The notes below the pieces were generated by a model. That model had not been told where the DNA came from, did no database searches, and worked only from the letters and a program-made list of their open reading frames with translations. Source: a bacterium UBP2_UBA2255 (lineage in GTDB: Bacteria; Edwardsbacteria; AC1; EtOH8). From it: DNA of 64,000 bases. Of the stretch, positions 32,181-41,260 are shown in pieces. The DNA is taken from the NCBI GenBank assembly GCA_002347565.1, contig DDXR01000073.1:1-64000 (forward strand), read 5' to 3'. Made by a program: the position numbers and the translations under genes. Position 1 is the first letter of the stretch. Every line of letters starts with the position of its first letter.

Positions 32181-33107
32181 GTGAAACAATTCGGTTACAT
32201 CCTGCAGTACTGGCTGCTGTGCCTGACCGGTTGGTGGGCCAACCTGCTGCCGCCGCGGATGGCGCTGGGATTCGGCGCCGTGCTGGGCGGGCTGGGCTAC
32301 GTTGCCGGCGTGCGGCGGGACGTGGCGCTGGCGAACCTGTCCCGGGCGTTCCCGGAGAAACCGCCGCGTGAGGTCGCCGCCATCGCCCGGAAGCTCTACC
32401 GCAACCTGGGCCGGAACCTGGTCGAGTTGCTGCGGTTCCGGAATCAGTCGAAATCCTATATCGCGGCGCTGGTCAGTTTTGAAGGCGAGGAGCACATCAA
32501 GACAGCGCTGGCGGCGGGGCGGGGCGCGATCCTGGTCAGCGGGCACTTCGGCAACTGGGAGCTGTACGCCGCTGCCATCGCCTCCGCCGGCTACCCATTT
32601 TCGGTGGTGGTCTACCCCCAGCACAACGCCAGGGTGGACGCCCTGCTCAACCGGCTGCGGCAGGGCGCGGGGGTGGGGATCATCTACAAGCGCAACGCCG
32701 CCAAGGACGTGCTGCGGTCGCTGGCGGCCAACCGGCTGGTGACCATGCTGGCGGACCAGGATGCGGGCCCAGACGGCGTGTTCGTCAATTTCTTCGGCCG
32801 GCCGGCCTCGACCACACGCGGACCGGCGCTGTTCGCGGTCAAGACCGGCGCTCCGATCATCACCGGGGTGATCGTGCGCGAACCCGGCGGCCGGCACCGC
32901 GGCATCGTCGACCCGCCGCTGTTCGCCGACCAGGCTGCCGACCGGGAAGCGGAGATCGCGCGGCTGACGCAGGAAGCGGCGGTACGCCTGGAGCGGCGGG
33001 TGCGCGAACATCCGGACCACTGGTACTGGGTTCACCGGCGCTGGAAGACGGCGCCGGGCGGTGAGCGCAGCGCGGGCTACGGTGGGCGCGAAACCACAGT
33101 GGGGTGA
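32181..33107 (+). CDS. LpxL/HtrB-type lipid A acyltransferase
   Basis: This 308-residue inner-membrane enzyme belongs to the lysophospholipid acyltransferase (LPLAT) family that adds secondary acyl chains to lipid A. The catalytic HxxxxE motif is HFGNWEL, and later blocks (KRNAAKDVL, LADQDAGPDGVFVNFFGRPA) match LpxL proteins. An N-terminal hydrophobic helix anchors it. The start is GTG at 32181. It supports an LPS-bearing outer membrane. Whether it acts as LpxL, LpxM or LpxP cannot be stated. Confidence 0.9.
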   Translation: MKQFGYILQYWLLCLTGWWANLLPPRMALGFGAVLGGLGYVAGVRRDVALANLSRAFPEKPPREVAAIARKLYRNLGRNLVELLRFRNQSKSYIAALVSFEGEEHIKTALAAGRGAILVSGHFGNWELYAAAIASAGYPFSVVVYPQHNARVDALLNRLRQGAGVGIIYKRNAAKDVLRSLAANRLVTMLADQDAGPDGVFVNFFGRPASTTRGPALFAVKTGAPIITGVIVREPGGRHRGIVDPPLFADQAADREAEIARLTQEAAVRLERRVREHPDHWYWVHRRWKTAPGGERSAGYGGRETTVG

Positions 33108-33111
33108 AACC

Positions 33112-33324
33112 ATGATGAAAGCACTGGCAGCCGCGTGCTGCCTGGCAGCCATCGGACTGGGCTGCACCGGGCAGAGCGAGGTCAAGACGAAGAACGAAGG
33201 CGACCAGCCGTTCGGCGTGTACCAGGGCGGTATCGATCGGGCGAGGGACGCCCAGCAGCAAGCCGGTCAGCGAGCCGCGGCCCAGGACTCGGCGGCAGCG
33301 GCGGGCGGGGAGCCCGGCCGGTGA
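33112..33324 (+). CDS. small putative lipoprotein
   Basis: The 70-residue product begins MMKALAAACCLAAIGLGC, a textbook lipoprotein signal with lipobox GLGC (C18). The mature part is short, Gln/Ala-rich and polar, with no fold that I recognise. It follows the lpxL-like gene by four bases, and GGGTGA lies upstream of the ATG. It may be a structural outer-membrane lipoprotein. Confidence 0.7.
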   Translation: MMKALAAACCLAAIGLGCTGQSEVKTKNEGDQPFGVYQGGIDRARDAQQQAGQRAAAQDSAAAAGGEPGR

Positions 33325-33360
33325 CGCTCCGTCCCTTCAGCCCTGTGCGATAGGCCGCCG

Positions 33361-35055
33361 ATGCCGATCAGGGTCCTGCCGGACGACATCGTCAACAAGA
33401 TCGCCGCCGGCGAGGTGGTCGAGCGGCCGGCATCTGCGGTCAAGGAGTTGGTGGAGAACGCCCTGGACGCCGGCGCCGGGTCGGTCGAGGTGGAGATCGC
33501 CGGGGGCGGCCTGCGCGCCCTGCGTGTCGCCGACGACGGCCGGGGCATGGCGCCAGGCGAGATGGCGCTGGCCCTGCGGCGACACGCCACCAGCAAGATC
33601 GCCGCCTTCGATGACATCTACGCCATCGCCAGCTACGGCTTCCGGGGCGAGGCCCTGCCCAGCATCGCCGCGGTGTCGCGCCTGACCCTGACATCGCGCC
33701 CGGCGGGCGCGGACTTCGCCTGGGCCATCCTCTGCGAATCGGGGCGGACGATCTCGGAGAAGGCCGCGGCGGCGGGGCAGGGGACGACGGTGACGGTCGA
33801 GGACCTGTTCGCCAGCGTCCCGGCCCGGCGCAAGTTCCTCAAGTCGGAGCAGAACGAGACCAGGCGCGTCACCGACGAGGTCACGGCCCAGGCGCTGGCC
33901 AGTCCCGGCGTCGCCTTCACCCTGATCGTGGACGGGCGCGAGGCGCTGCTTTGCCGTCCCGGCGCCGCCGCCGTCAGGGCGGCGGACGTTCTCGGCTCCG
34001 AGCTGTTCGGCAACATGGTTGCCTTCGACCACGGCCGGCGTCCGGTGCGGGCGCACGGCTTCGTATCCCGGCCGACGCACTTGTGGCCCCGGCGCCGGGA
34101 ACAGCTGATCTTCGTCAACGGGCGCCGGGTCAGCGACCGGCTGGTGCACGCCGCGGTCTGCCAGGCCTACGGCCCGGCGCTGCAGGGCAGGCATCCGGCG
34201 TACCTGGTGTTCATCGAGATTTCACCAGCCCAGGTGGACGTCAACGTCCATCCCGCCAAGAGCCAGGTGCGGTTCAGGGACGAGCCGCTGGTGTTCAGCA
34301 CGATCAAGGCCGGCGTCGCCAGGGCGGTCTTTTCCGAAGGAGACTCGCACTTCCCGCCGTCCGAAGCCGCCGCCGCATATGTCCCGGCCGGCGCGGCGCC
34401 GATTGGTGAGGCCTTGGCGTCGGTGCGCGAGCTGTTCGCCAATCCCTACCGACCGGTGGGACCGCCGGGGCCGGCGCCGGGCGAGTCGCAGCCGGTGGTC
34501 GCCTACTGGCAGGCCCACAACGCGTACATCCTGGCGGAGACCAAGACCGGGATCATCGTCATCGACCAGCACGCCGCCCACGAGCGGATCCTGTACGAGG
34601 AACTGCTGAAGCCCGGGGAGCGTCGCCGGGCCCAGCAGCTGCTGTTTCCCCTGACGGTGGAGCTGACGCCGGCCGAGCTGGGGGTGTTCGTGCAGCACCA
34701 GGAATCGTTCCAACGTCTGGGCTTCGACGCCCGTCAGTTCTCGGGCCGGACCATACTGGTCGAAGGCCTGCCGTCCGAGGCCGGCGCCGCGGTCGACGGC
34801 GCGGCCGTGATCCGGGGAATGCTGAGCGACCTGGGCGCGACCGGGACCGCGACCGACGATCCGGTTGCGGCGATCGCGCGTTCGTTCGCCTGCCGGGCGG
34901 CGGTCAAGGCAGGTCAGCCGCTGTCGCAGATCGAGATGGGCCGGCTGGTGGACCGGCTGTTCGCCACCAGCTCGCCCTACCTCGATCCCCACGGCCGGCC
35001 GGCGGTGATCAAGCTGTCGCTGGACGACCTGGACCGCAGGTTCGGCCGCTCATGA
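33361..35055 (+). CDS. mutL: DNA mismatch repair protein MutL
   Basis: MutL is the ATP-dependent matchmaker of mismatch repair. The 564-residue protein has the GHKL ATPase (KELVENALDAGA, DDGRGM, GFRGEAL) in residues 1-330 and a C-terminal endonuclease domain. The metal motif DQHAAHERILYE fits DQHA(x)2E(x)4E, and ACRAAVKAG is present, so it should be a nicking MutL as in mutH-lacking bacteria. The usual zinc-ligand motif CPHGRP reads DPHGRP here, losing one cysteine. The stop overlaps miaA by four bases; mutL-miaA is a classic pair. Confidence 0.96.
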   Translation: MPIRVLPDDIVNKIAAGEVVERPASAVKELVENALDAGAGSVEVEIAGGGLRALRVADDGRGMAPGEMALALRRHATSKIAAFDDIYAIASYGFRGEALPSIAAVSRLTLTSRPAGADFAWAILCESGRTISEKAAAAGQGTTVTVEDLFASVPARRKFLKSEQNETRRVTDEVTAQALASPGVAFTLIVDGREALLCRPGAAAVRAADVLGSELFGNMVAFDHGRRPVRAHGFVSRPTHLWPRRREQLIFVNGRRVSDRLVHAAVCQAYGPALQGRHPAYLVFIEISPAQVDVNVHPAKSQVRFRDEPLVFSTIKAGVARAVFSEGDSHFPPSEAAAAYVPAGAAPIGEALASVRELFANPYRPVGPPGPAPGESQPVVAYWQAHNAYILAETKTGIIVIDQHAAHERILYEELLKPGERRRAQQLLFPLTVELTPAELGVFVQHQESFQRLGFDARQFSGRTILVEGLPSEAGAAVDGAAVIRGMLSDLGATGTATDDPVAAIARSFACRAAVKAGQPLSQIEMGRLVDRLFATSSPYLDPHGRPAVIKLSLDDLDRRFGRS

Positions 35056-35951
35056 CCGGGCCGGTGCCGGCGATCGCCGGTCCCACCGCGGCGGGGAAGA
35101 CCGCGGCGGGGCTCGAACTTGCGGAGCGGCTGGGCGCCGAGATCGTCTCGGCCGACTCGCGCCAGATCTACCGCCTGCTCGACATCGGCACTGCCAAGCC
35201 GACGGCGGCCGAGCGGAACCGCGTTCCGCACCATCTGGTCGACTTCCTCGACCCGGACCGGGCCTACAGCGCGGCCGATTACGCGGCCGGCGCCCGCGCG
35301 GCGATGGACGAGCTCGACGCGCAGGGCAGGCGATACCTCGTGGTCGGCGGATCGGGCCTGTACCTCCGGGCGCTGATTGAGGGCCTGGCCGCGATCCCGC
35401 CGGCCGATCACGCGCTGCGGCAGGAACTCGCGGAGTTCGCCGAGTTGCATGGCAAGGCAGCGCTGCACCAGCGGCTGGCCGGGATCGACCCCGCCACGGC
35501 GGCGCGGCTCCAGCCCAACGACACGGTGCGCATCGTCCGGGCGCTGGAGGTCCACGCCCTGACCGGGAAGCCCATCAGCCAGTGGCACGCCAACGAACGG
35601 GTCACGGACCATCGAAGGTACCGGCTGGTGGTGCTGGACGTGGACCGCGACGAGCTGTACCGCCGGATCGATCGCCGGGTCGACGCCATGATCGAGCAGG
35701 GGCTGGTGGCCGAGGTCCGCGGCATCCTCGACCGGGGGCATCCGCCGTCGCTCAACTCGCTGCGCACCGTCGGCTACCGTGAGGTCATCGCCCACATCGA
35801 GGGCGAATGCGATCTCGACCGGGCCATCGAGCTGATCAAGCGGAACACCCGCAACTTCGCCAAGCGGCAGTTGACGTGGTTCCGCGGGATGAAGAACGCG
35901 GAGTGGGTGGATGACAAGCACGTAGAACGAATATTCAGCAAGATTGTTTGA
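35052..35951 (+). CDS. miaA: tRNA dimethylallyltransferase
   Basis: MiaA prenylates A37 of UNN-decoding tRNAs. The 299-residue protein has the P-loop GPTAAGKTA, SADSRQIYR with the catalytic aspartate, the LVVGGSGLYLRAL block and the C-terminal KRNTRNFAKRQLTWFRG. The ATG overlaps the mutL stop. The last ten codons are AT-rich and lead into a palindromic repeat in the downstream gap. Confidence 0.97.
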   Translation: MTGPVPAIAGPTAAGKTAAGLELAERLGAEIVSADSRQIYRLLDIGTAKPTAAERNRVPHHLVDFLDPDRAYSAADYAAGARAAMDELDAQGRRYLVVGGSGLYLRALIEGLAAIPPADHALRQELAEFAELHGKAALHQRLAGIDPATAARLQPNDTVRIVRALEVHALTGKPISQWHANERVTDHRRYRLVVLDVDRDELYRRIDRRVDAMIEQGLVAEVRGILDRGHPPSLNSLRTVGYREVIAHIEGECDLDRAIELIKRNTRNFAKRQLTWFRGMKNAEWVDDKHVERIFSKIV

Positions 35952-35967
35952 GAGCACAACTCGCATT

Positions 35968-36029
35968 GTCATTCCTGCGAAGGCAGGAATCCACGAAATG
36001 TACTGGATACCAGCCTGCGCTGGTATGAC
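35968..36029. repeat. GTCATTCC-type palindromic repeat, copy 2
   Basis: Two hairpins in series: ATTCCTGC-GAAG-GCAGGAAT followed by ATACCAGC-CTGC-GCTGGTAT, bounded by GTCATTCC and GGTATGAC. It is the cleanest copy of the family in this window and fills the miaA-fsa gap. Confidence 0.7.
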
Positions 36030-36111
36030 ACCAAAGTCACAAGCTCATTTCAGTTGACGCCCCCAAGAGTAACAATTATCCCCTGTATGCCCAACGAAGG
36101 AGACAACGGAC

Positions 36112-36756
36112 ATGAAGCTGTTCATCGACACCGCCAACGTGGCGGAGATCCGGGAGGCCGCCGGCTGGGGCATCATCGACGGCGTGACCACCAACCCCAG
36201 CCTGATCGCCAAAGAGGGGCGGGACTTCACGCAGGTGGTGCGCGAGATTTGCGCCATCGTCGACGGGCCGGTCTCGGCCGAAGTGGTCAGCACGGACGTC
36301 GAGGGGATGCTGCAGGAGGCCGAGCCGCTGATCGCCATCCACCGGAACATCGTGATCAAGATCCCGATGACGCTGGAGGGGCTGAAGGCGACCAAGGCGC
36401 TGTCGCAGAAGGGCGTGAAAACGCACGTGACGCTGATCTTCTCGGCCAACCAGGCGCTGCTGGCCGCCAAGGCCGGCGCCACGTTCATCAGCCCGTTCGT
36501 GGGGCGGCTGGACGACGCCTCGGAGTACGGCACCGACCTGATCGCCGACATCATGGACATCTACCGGAACTACGGGTTCAAGACGGAGGTCCTCGCGGCC
36601 AGCATCCGCAACCCGCTGCACGTGCTGGACTGCGCCAAGGCCGGAGCCCACATCTGCACCGCGCCGCTGTCGGTGCTCAAGCAGCTGGCGCAGCACCCGC
36701 TGACCGACCTCGGCATCAAGAGGTTCCTGGACGACTGGGCCAAGGCCAAGAAGTAA
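36112..36756 (+). CDS. transaldolase / fructose-6-phosphate aldolase family
   Basis: This 214-residue protein is a short-type transaldolase (FSA/TalC-like) of the pentose phosphate pathway. [14 protein letters not shown] and [14 protein letters not shown] open the barrel; the Schiff-base lysine lies in NIVIKIPMT. The C-terminal block [18 protein letters not shown] is typical. It is followed by a split transketolase, so non-oxidative pentose phosphate genes cluster here. FSA and true transaldolases of this size are hard to separate by sequence. AAGGAG precedes the ATG. Confidence 0.93.
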   Translation: MKLFIDTANVAEIREAAGWGIIDGVTTNPSLIAKEGRDFTQVVREICAIVDGPVSAEVVSTDVEGMLQEAEPLIAIHRNIVIKIPMTLEGLKATKALSQKGVKTHVTLIFSANQALLAAKAGATFISPFVGRLDDASEYGTDLIADIMDIYRNYGFKTEVLAASIRNPLHVLDCAKAGAHICTAPLSVLKQLAQHPLTDLGIKRFLDDWAKAKK

Positions 36757-36765
36757 GTTGAAATC

Positions 36766-36825
36766 GTCGTCACTGAGACCTGGATCGCCTCGCCCGCGCA
36801 GCACGGGACCGGGATCGCGATGACA
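36766..36825. repeat. diverged GTCATTCC-type repeat, copy 3
   Basis: The segment begins GTCGTCACTGAGACCTGGAT and ends GGGATCGCGATGAC. It has the same outer layout as the other copies (GTC...GGAT ... GATGAC) but a different interior. It fills the fsa-tktN gap. Confidence 0.4.
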
Positions 36826-36835
36826 ACGCAGTAAG

Positions 36836-37645
36836 ATGAACGTCAGCCGCATCCGCGACACCGCGCGGCAGCTCCGCCGCGACATCGTCGAGATGACCCA
36901 CTGTGCGGGCTCGGGCCATCCCGGCGGGTCGCTGTCGGCGGCAGAGATCATGGCCGTGCTGTACTTCCACGTGATGCGGCACGACCCGGCCCGGCCGCAG
37001 TGGGAAGCCCGCGACCGTTTCTACCTGTCCAAGGGCCACGCCTGCCCGGTGCTGTATGCGGCGCTGGGCGAGGACGGGTACTTCGCTACGGCCGAATTCA
37101 AGCGGTTCCGGAAGCTGGGGTCTCTGCTGCAGGGCCATCCCCACCGGCTGAAGACGCCCGGGGTGGAGGCATCCAGCGGCTCGCTGGGGCAGGGCCTGTC
37201 GCTGGCCGCGGGCACGGCGCTGGGCCTGCGGATGGACAAGCGCAAAAGCCGCGTCTTTTGCCTGCTGGGCGACGGCGAGCTGCAGGAGGGCCAGGTGTGG
37301 GAGGCGGCGATGGCGGCCGGCCACTTCCGGCTGGACAACCTCTGCGCGGTCGTGGACTACAACAACCTGCAGATCGACGGCGCGGTGGAGCAGGTGATGG
37401 GCCTGGCCCCGCTGGCCGACAAGTGGCGGGCCTTCCGCTGGAACGCGCTGGAGGTCGACGGTCACTCGGTGGACGCGCTGGTGTCGGCCTTCGACCGGGC
37501 GGCCAACACCAGGGGCAAGCCCACCGTGCTGCTGGCCAAGACGGTCAAGGGCAAGGGCGTGTCGTTCATGGAGGACAAGGCGGAGTGGCACGGCCGGGCG
37601 CCCAACCGGGAGGAGTACGAGAAGGCGATGGAGGAGCTTACCTGA
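36836..37645 (+). CDS. transketolase, N-terminal subunit
   Basis: This 269-residue protein is the TPP-binding (PP) half of a two-subunit transketolase. CAGSGHPGGSLSAAEIM and SKGHACPVLYAAL form the substrate region; GDGELQEGQVWEAAM is the TPP pyrophosphate/Mg motif. Two-gene transketolases are common in archaea and many anaerobes, normally adjacent; here the C-terminal half starts 2.5 kb later, after three unrelated genes. The length is normal, so the protein is intact. It works with the transaldolase upstream. Confidence 0.94.
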   Translation: MNVSRIRDTARQLRRDIVEMTHCAGSGHPGGSLSAAEIMAVLYFHVMRHDPARPQWEARDRFYLSKGHACPVLYAALGEDGYFATAEFKRFRKLGSLLQGHPHRLKTPGVEASSGSLGQGLSLAAGTALGLRMDKRKSRVFCLLGDGELQEGQVWEAAMAAGHFRLDNLCAVVDYNNLQIDGAVEQVMGLAPLADKWRAFRWNALEVDGHSVDALVSAFDRAANTRGKPTVLLAKTVKGKGVSFMEDKAEWHGRAPNREEYEKAMEELT

Positions 37646-37750
37646 GTTGAATGTAAGATGTTCAATGTATGATGTCAGATGATATCCGTTGAAGTGTTTT
37701 CTATTTACATTTCACGATTCACCTTTTACATTTTACGCCAAGGGAAAAGA
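37646..37750. other. AT-rich spacer with short direct repeats
   Basis: A 105-bp AT-rich gap contains near-repeats of TTTACATTTCACGATTCACC and of TGTAAGATGTTCAATGTATG. It marks the left edge of the block that separates the transketolase halves. No promoter is convincing. AAGGGAAAAG before 37751 is the ribosome site of the next gene. Confidence 0.5.
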
Positions 37751-38260
37751 ATGGAAGCCATCAAGTGCATCATGACCCGGCGCAGCGTCCGGAAGTATTC
37801 CGCCAGGAAGATGACCGACGCCCAGCTGCGCAAGGTGCTGGAGGCCGCCATGAACGCGCCCTCCGCGGGCAACCAGCAGGCCTGGCAGTTCATCGTGGTG
37901 CGAGACAGGGCGACGCTCGGGCGGATCACCGGGGTCCATCCCTACGCCCAGATGCTGAAGGACGCGCAGGCGGCGGTCGTCATCTGTGGCGACCTGCCGG
38001 CCGAACGGCACCAGGGCTACTGGGTGCAGGACTGCGCGGCCGCCACTCAGAACGCCCTGCTGGCGGCCCACGCCCTGGGGCTGGGCGCGGTCTGGCTGGG
38101 CGTCTTCCCGCGGGCCGACCGGGTGCGGGGAGTCCGGAAAGTACTGGGACTGCCCAAGGGCATCGTGCCGCTGTCGATCGTTTCGCTGGGATGCCCCGGC
38201 GAAAAATCGAAGGCCGTGAAACGGTATAGTAAGGACAAAGTACACTTTGAACGATGGTAA
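37751..38260 (+). CDS. nitroreductase-family protein
   Basis: This 169-residue flavoprotein belongs to the small FMN-dependent nitroreductase family. MTRRSVRKYSARKM binds the FMN phosphate, and APSAGNQQAWQFIVVRD is the conserved second block; the C-terminal CPGEKSK region matches short NfsA/NfnB-like members. Physiological substrates (quinones, nitro compounds, enones) are not predictable. A strong AAGGGAAAAGA site precedes the ATG. It lies inside the transketolase-interrupting block. Confidence 0.9.
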   Translation: MEAIKCIMTRRSVRKYSARKMTDAQLRKVLEAAMNAPSAGNQQAWQFIVVRDRATLGRITGVHPYAQMLKDAQAAVVICGDLPAERHQGYWVQDCAAATQNALLAAHALGLGAVWLGVFPRADRVRGVRKVLGLPKGIVPLSIVSLGCPGEKSKAVKRYSKDKVHFERW

Positions 38261-38322
38261 ATAATCCGAAAACCGAATGTCGGTATTCGAAACAATGCAG
38301 AATATCAAACTGATTAAACTAT

Positions 38323-38350
38323 AAACAGGGGAAAGCCCTGTTTCACATTT
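38323..38350 (+). terminator. intrinsic terminator after the nitroreductase gene
   Basis: Stem AAACAGGG / CCCTGTTT with loop GAAAG (38323-38343), then a short T/C tract. Confidence 0.6.
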
Positions 38351-38368
38351 CAGCGGCGCCTTTGTGAA

Positions 38369-38396
38369 TTGATTCGGATATCGTGCTTCGTATGTA
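38369..38396 (+). promoter_or_regulatory. possible promoter of the aldo/keto reductase gene
   Basis: TTGATT at 38369-38374 and TATGTA at 38391-38396 are 16 bp apart, 13 bp before the ATG. The match is moderate. Confidence 0.4.
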
Positions 38397-38409
38397 GAGA
38401 TTTTATCGT

Positions 38410-39543
38410 ATGCAGTACCGACCCTTTGGCAAAACCGGCTTCGACGTCTCCGCGCTGGGCTTCGGCGCCATGAGGATGCCGTTCCTCGACGGCGACATGC
38501 GGAAGATCGACGAGCCCAGGGCCATCGAGATGATCCGGGCGGCGATCGACGGCGGGGTCAACTATATCGACACGGCCTACGTCTACCATGGCGGCACCAG
38601 CGAGGCGCTGGTCGCCAAGGCGCTGAAGGACGGCTATCGTGCCAGGGTCAGGACGGCCACCAAGATGCCGGTGTGGATGGTGAACACCCGGACCGACATG
38701 GACCGCTTCCTGGACCAGCAGCTGCAGCGGCTGGACGACACCGTCATCGACTACTACCTGCTGCACTCGCTGGACCGCGGCTCCTGGGCCAGGATGCGCA
38801 ACCTCGGTGTAATGCGCTGGGCCGAGCTCCAGATCAAGAAGGGGAAGATCGGCCACATCGGGTTCTCGTTCCACGGCGGGTACGACGCGTTCCGCGACAT
38901 CTGCGACGGTTACGGCTGGGAATTCTGCCAGGTCCAGTACAACTACATGGACACGGCCGAGCAGGCCGGCCGCCGGGGCGTGCGGTACGCCGCGGCCAAG
39001 GGCATGGCGGTGATCGTGATGGAGCCGCTCAAAGGGGGCAAGCTGGCCGCGCCACCCGAGCAGGTCAAGACGATCCTCGACGCCGCCCCATCCCGGCGCT
39101 CCCCGGCCGGCTGGGCCCTGCAGTGGCTGTGGCACCAGCCCGAGGTGTCGCTGGTGCTCTCCGGCATGAGCGACCTGGCCCAGGTGCGGGAGAACCTGGC
39201 GCTGGCGGATGCGACTCCCGCGGCGTTCACCGCCGCCGACCACCGCACGATCGAGCGGGTGCGCACCGCCTACAACCGGATCACCGCCGTCAAGTGCACG
39301 GACTGCAAGTACTGCCTGCCCTGCCCGCGGGGCGTGGACATCCCCCGCAACTTCGCGCTGTACAACGACGGCTACCGCTACGGCACCTTCCGCAACGGCT
39401 CGTTCGTCTACTGGATGTGGATGAAGGAGGCCGCCCGCGCCGCCAACTGCAACGCCTGCGGCGCCTGCGAGAGGAAGTGCCCGCAGAAGATCAGGATCCG
39501 CGCCGAGCTGAAGAAGGTGACGGAGGCGTTCGCGCGGCCATGA
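38410..39543 (+). CDS. aldo/keto reductase with C-terminal [4Fe-4S] domain
   Basis: This 377-residue protein has an aldo/keto reductase barrel (1-290) with the catalytic tetrad D and Y in DTAYVYHGG, K in TATKMPV and H in LLHSLD. The C-terminal part holds two cysteine clusters, CTDCKYCLPCPRGVDIP and CNACGACERKCP, forming a ferredoxin-like domain. This fusion is widespread in anaerobes; substrates are unknown. The stop overlaps the next gene by four bases. It is probably a cytoplasmic oxidoreductase. Confidence 0.92.
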   Translation: MQYRPFGKTGFDVSALGFGAMRMPFLDGDMRKIDEPRAIEMIRAAIDGGVNYIDTAYVYHGGTSEALVAKALKDGYRARVRTATKMPVWMVNTRTDMDRFLDQQLQRLDDTVIDYYLLHSLDRGSWARMRNLGVMRWAELQIKKGKIGHIGFSFHGGYDAFRDICDGYGWEFCQVQYNYMDTAEQAGRRGVRYAAAKGMAVIVMEPLKGGKLAAPPEQVKTILDAAPSRRSPAGWALQWLWHQPEVSLVLSGMSDLAQVRENLALADATPAAFTAADHRTIERVRTAYNRITAVKCTDCKYCLPCPRGVDIPRNFALYNDGYRYGTFRNGSFVYWMWMKEAARAANCNACGACERKCPQKIRIRAELKKVTEAFARP

Positions 39544-40124
39544 CCATCCGACGCGCCATCCGCCTGGCCATCGCCGCGGCCGCCATCGCCGGCTGCTCCA
39601 ACAAGCCGGACCCGTCCCGCCAGTTCGAGCTGGGGCTGGACGGCGGCCGGTATCTGTGGCAGCCCGGCCCGGCCGTGGCCTACGTCGAGGGCAACGAGTA
39701 CGGAAGCCAATACCAGGCCCGCGGCATCCAGGTCATCTTCCCGATGCAGCACAGCACGGTGCGGCCGATCCCGGGCTTGGACATCATGATCAGGCCCGGT
39801 CTGCCGGTCGGATGCGAGATCGCTTTCGGGGACACCTGCCGCGCGGCCACGGTCAGTTTCCGGCCGTCCTCGGCCATCCCGCTGCCGGAAGGGACGTTCA
39901 TCGGCTGGGGCTCCGATTACAGCGGCGGCGCCGGGACGATGGTGCTGGAGATCTGCGAGGCCCGGCCCGGCGGCAGGATCAAGGGGGCGATCCGCCACGC
40001 CAGGCTGCGGTCGTTGGTCTACGACCAGCTCAAGGCCGACATCGTGCCCAGCGCCACGGCCTCGTACCTGGAGCTGTGGAACTGGCCGTTCGACCTGTTG
40101 CTGGCCGACTCGCCCTACAATTGA
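39540..40124 (+). CDS. putative lipoprotein of unknown function
   Basis: The 194-residue product has a lipoprotein signal ending AIAGC (C19). The mature part looks beta-rich (AVAYVEGNEYGSQYQARGI, a GGAGTMVLEICEA turn) without a family that I recognise. The ATG overlaps the aldo/keto reductase stop. It sits four bases upstream of the transketolase C-terminal gene, although a lipoprotein has no obvious role there. Confidence 0.75.
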   Translation: MTIRRAIRLAIAAAAIAGCSNKPDPSRQFELGLDGGRYLWQPGPAVAYVEGNEYGSQYQARGIQVIFPMQHSTVRPIPGLDIMIRPGLPVGCEIAFGDTCRAATVSFRPSSAIPLPEGTFIGWGSDYSGGAGTMVLEICEARPGGRIKGAIRHARLRSLVYDQLKADIVPSATASYLELWNWPFDLLLADSPYN

Positions 40125-40128
40125 CGTT

Positions 40129-41115
40129 ATGAACAAGTCCCACATCGATCGCGACCTCGACCTCAAGACAGTCGGGCAGAAGCCCACCCGCTTCGGCTAC
40201 GCCGACGCGCTGCTGGCGCTGGGCGAGGCCGACCCGCGGGTGGTGGTGCTGGACGCCGACCTGGCCAAGTCGACGCTGACCGGGAGGTTCGCTGAGAAGT
40301 TCCCGGGCCGCTTCTTCGACTGCGGCATCGCCGAGCAGAACATGCTGGGCATCGCCGGCGGGCTGGCCCTGGCCGGGAAGATCCCCTTCGTCAACACCTA
40401 CGGCGTGTTCCTGGCCGGCCGGGCCTGGGACCAGATCCGCACCTCGGTCTGCTACGGGGAACTGAACGTCAAGGTCGTCGGCGCGCACGGCGGGCTGTCG
40501 GTCGGCCCGGACGGCGCCACCCACCAGGCGCTGGAGGAGATCGCGCTGATGCGGGTGCTGCCCAACATGCGGGTGATCGTGCCCTGCGACAGCAACGAGG
40601 CCCGCAAGGCCACGCTGGCCGCGGCCAAGCTGGACGGCCCGGTGTACATCCGGCTGGGCCGCGAGCCCACCCCGGTGATCACCACCGAGGCCACGCCGTT
40701 CCGCTTCGGCCAGGCCGAGACCTACCGCAACGGCAGGGATGTGGCCGTCTTCGCCTGCGGGCTGATGGTCTACCTTGCCCTGATCGCGGCCGAGAAGCTG
40801 GCCCAGCTCGGGATTTCGGCCCGTGTCATAAACCTGCACACTGTCAAGCCCATCGACGAGAAGCTGACAGTCAAGGCGGCGATGGAGTGCCGGGCCGCGG
40901 TCACCTGCGAGGAGCACCAGGTGATGGCCGGCTTCGGCTCGGCGGTGGCCGAGGTGCTGGCGAGAAAGTGCCCGGTGCCGGTGGAGATGGTCGGGGTGCG
41001 GGACAGCTTCGGGGAGTCTGGGGAGCCGTGGGAGCTGCTGAAAAAATACAAGTTGACGGATGAAGACATCGTCAAAGCCGTGGTCCGTGTGATCAAGCGA
41101 AAGAAGCAGCGCTGA
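40129..41115 (+). CDS. transketolase, C-terminal subunit
   Basis: This 328-residue protein is the Pyr/C-terminal half of the two-subunit transketolase. FFDCGIAEQNMLGIAGGLA carries the TPP-activating glutamate, and AHGGLSVGPDGATHQALEE is the substrate region. The C-terminal domain includes the CEEHQVMAGFGSAVAEVL segment. It should form a heterotetramer with the product of 36836-37645. Start ATG at 40129 lies four bases after the lipoprotein stop; a weak site precedes it. Confidence 0.94.
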   Translation: MNKSHIDRDLDLKTVGQKPTRFGYADALLALGEADPRVVVLDADLAKSTLTGRFAEKFPGRFFDCGIAEQNMLGIAGGLALAGKIPFVNTYGVFLAGRAWDQIRTSVCYGELNVKVVGAHGGLSVGPDGATHQALEEIALMRVLPNMRVIVPCDSNEARKATLAAAKLDGPVYIRLGREPTPVITTEATPFRFGQAETYRNGRDVAVFACGLMVYLALIAAEKLAQLGISARVINLHTVKPIDEKLTVKAAMECRAAVTCEEHQVMAGFGSAVAEVLARKCPVPVEMVGVRDSFGESGEPWELLKKYKLTDEDIVKAVVRVIKRKKQR

Positions 41116-41260
41116 GCAGCTCTCTGACCAAGAGGCGTGCTCGAAAGCGGCCGGGGTGCATCAGGGTTCCAGGGAACGCGACGGGCACGGGAGATTCCAT
41201 CCTTGCCCCGCCGGGCAGGGCATAAACGGGTGCGGACTTCGCCCAGCAATGGCCCCGCCA

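Noticed and set aside
30888..33185. Long minus-strand open frame opposite the DUF362 and lpxL-like genes
   Set aside because: It mirrors well-supported + strand genes and its translation lacks any fold or signal.
41116..41260. Riboswitch or T-box before serA
   Set aside because: The region lies upstream of the serA promoter and shows neither a T-box TGG-N-ACC element nor a known riboswitch core.
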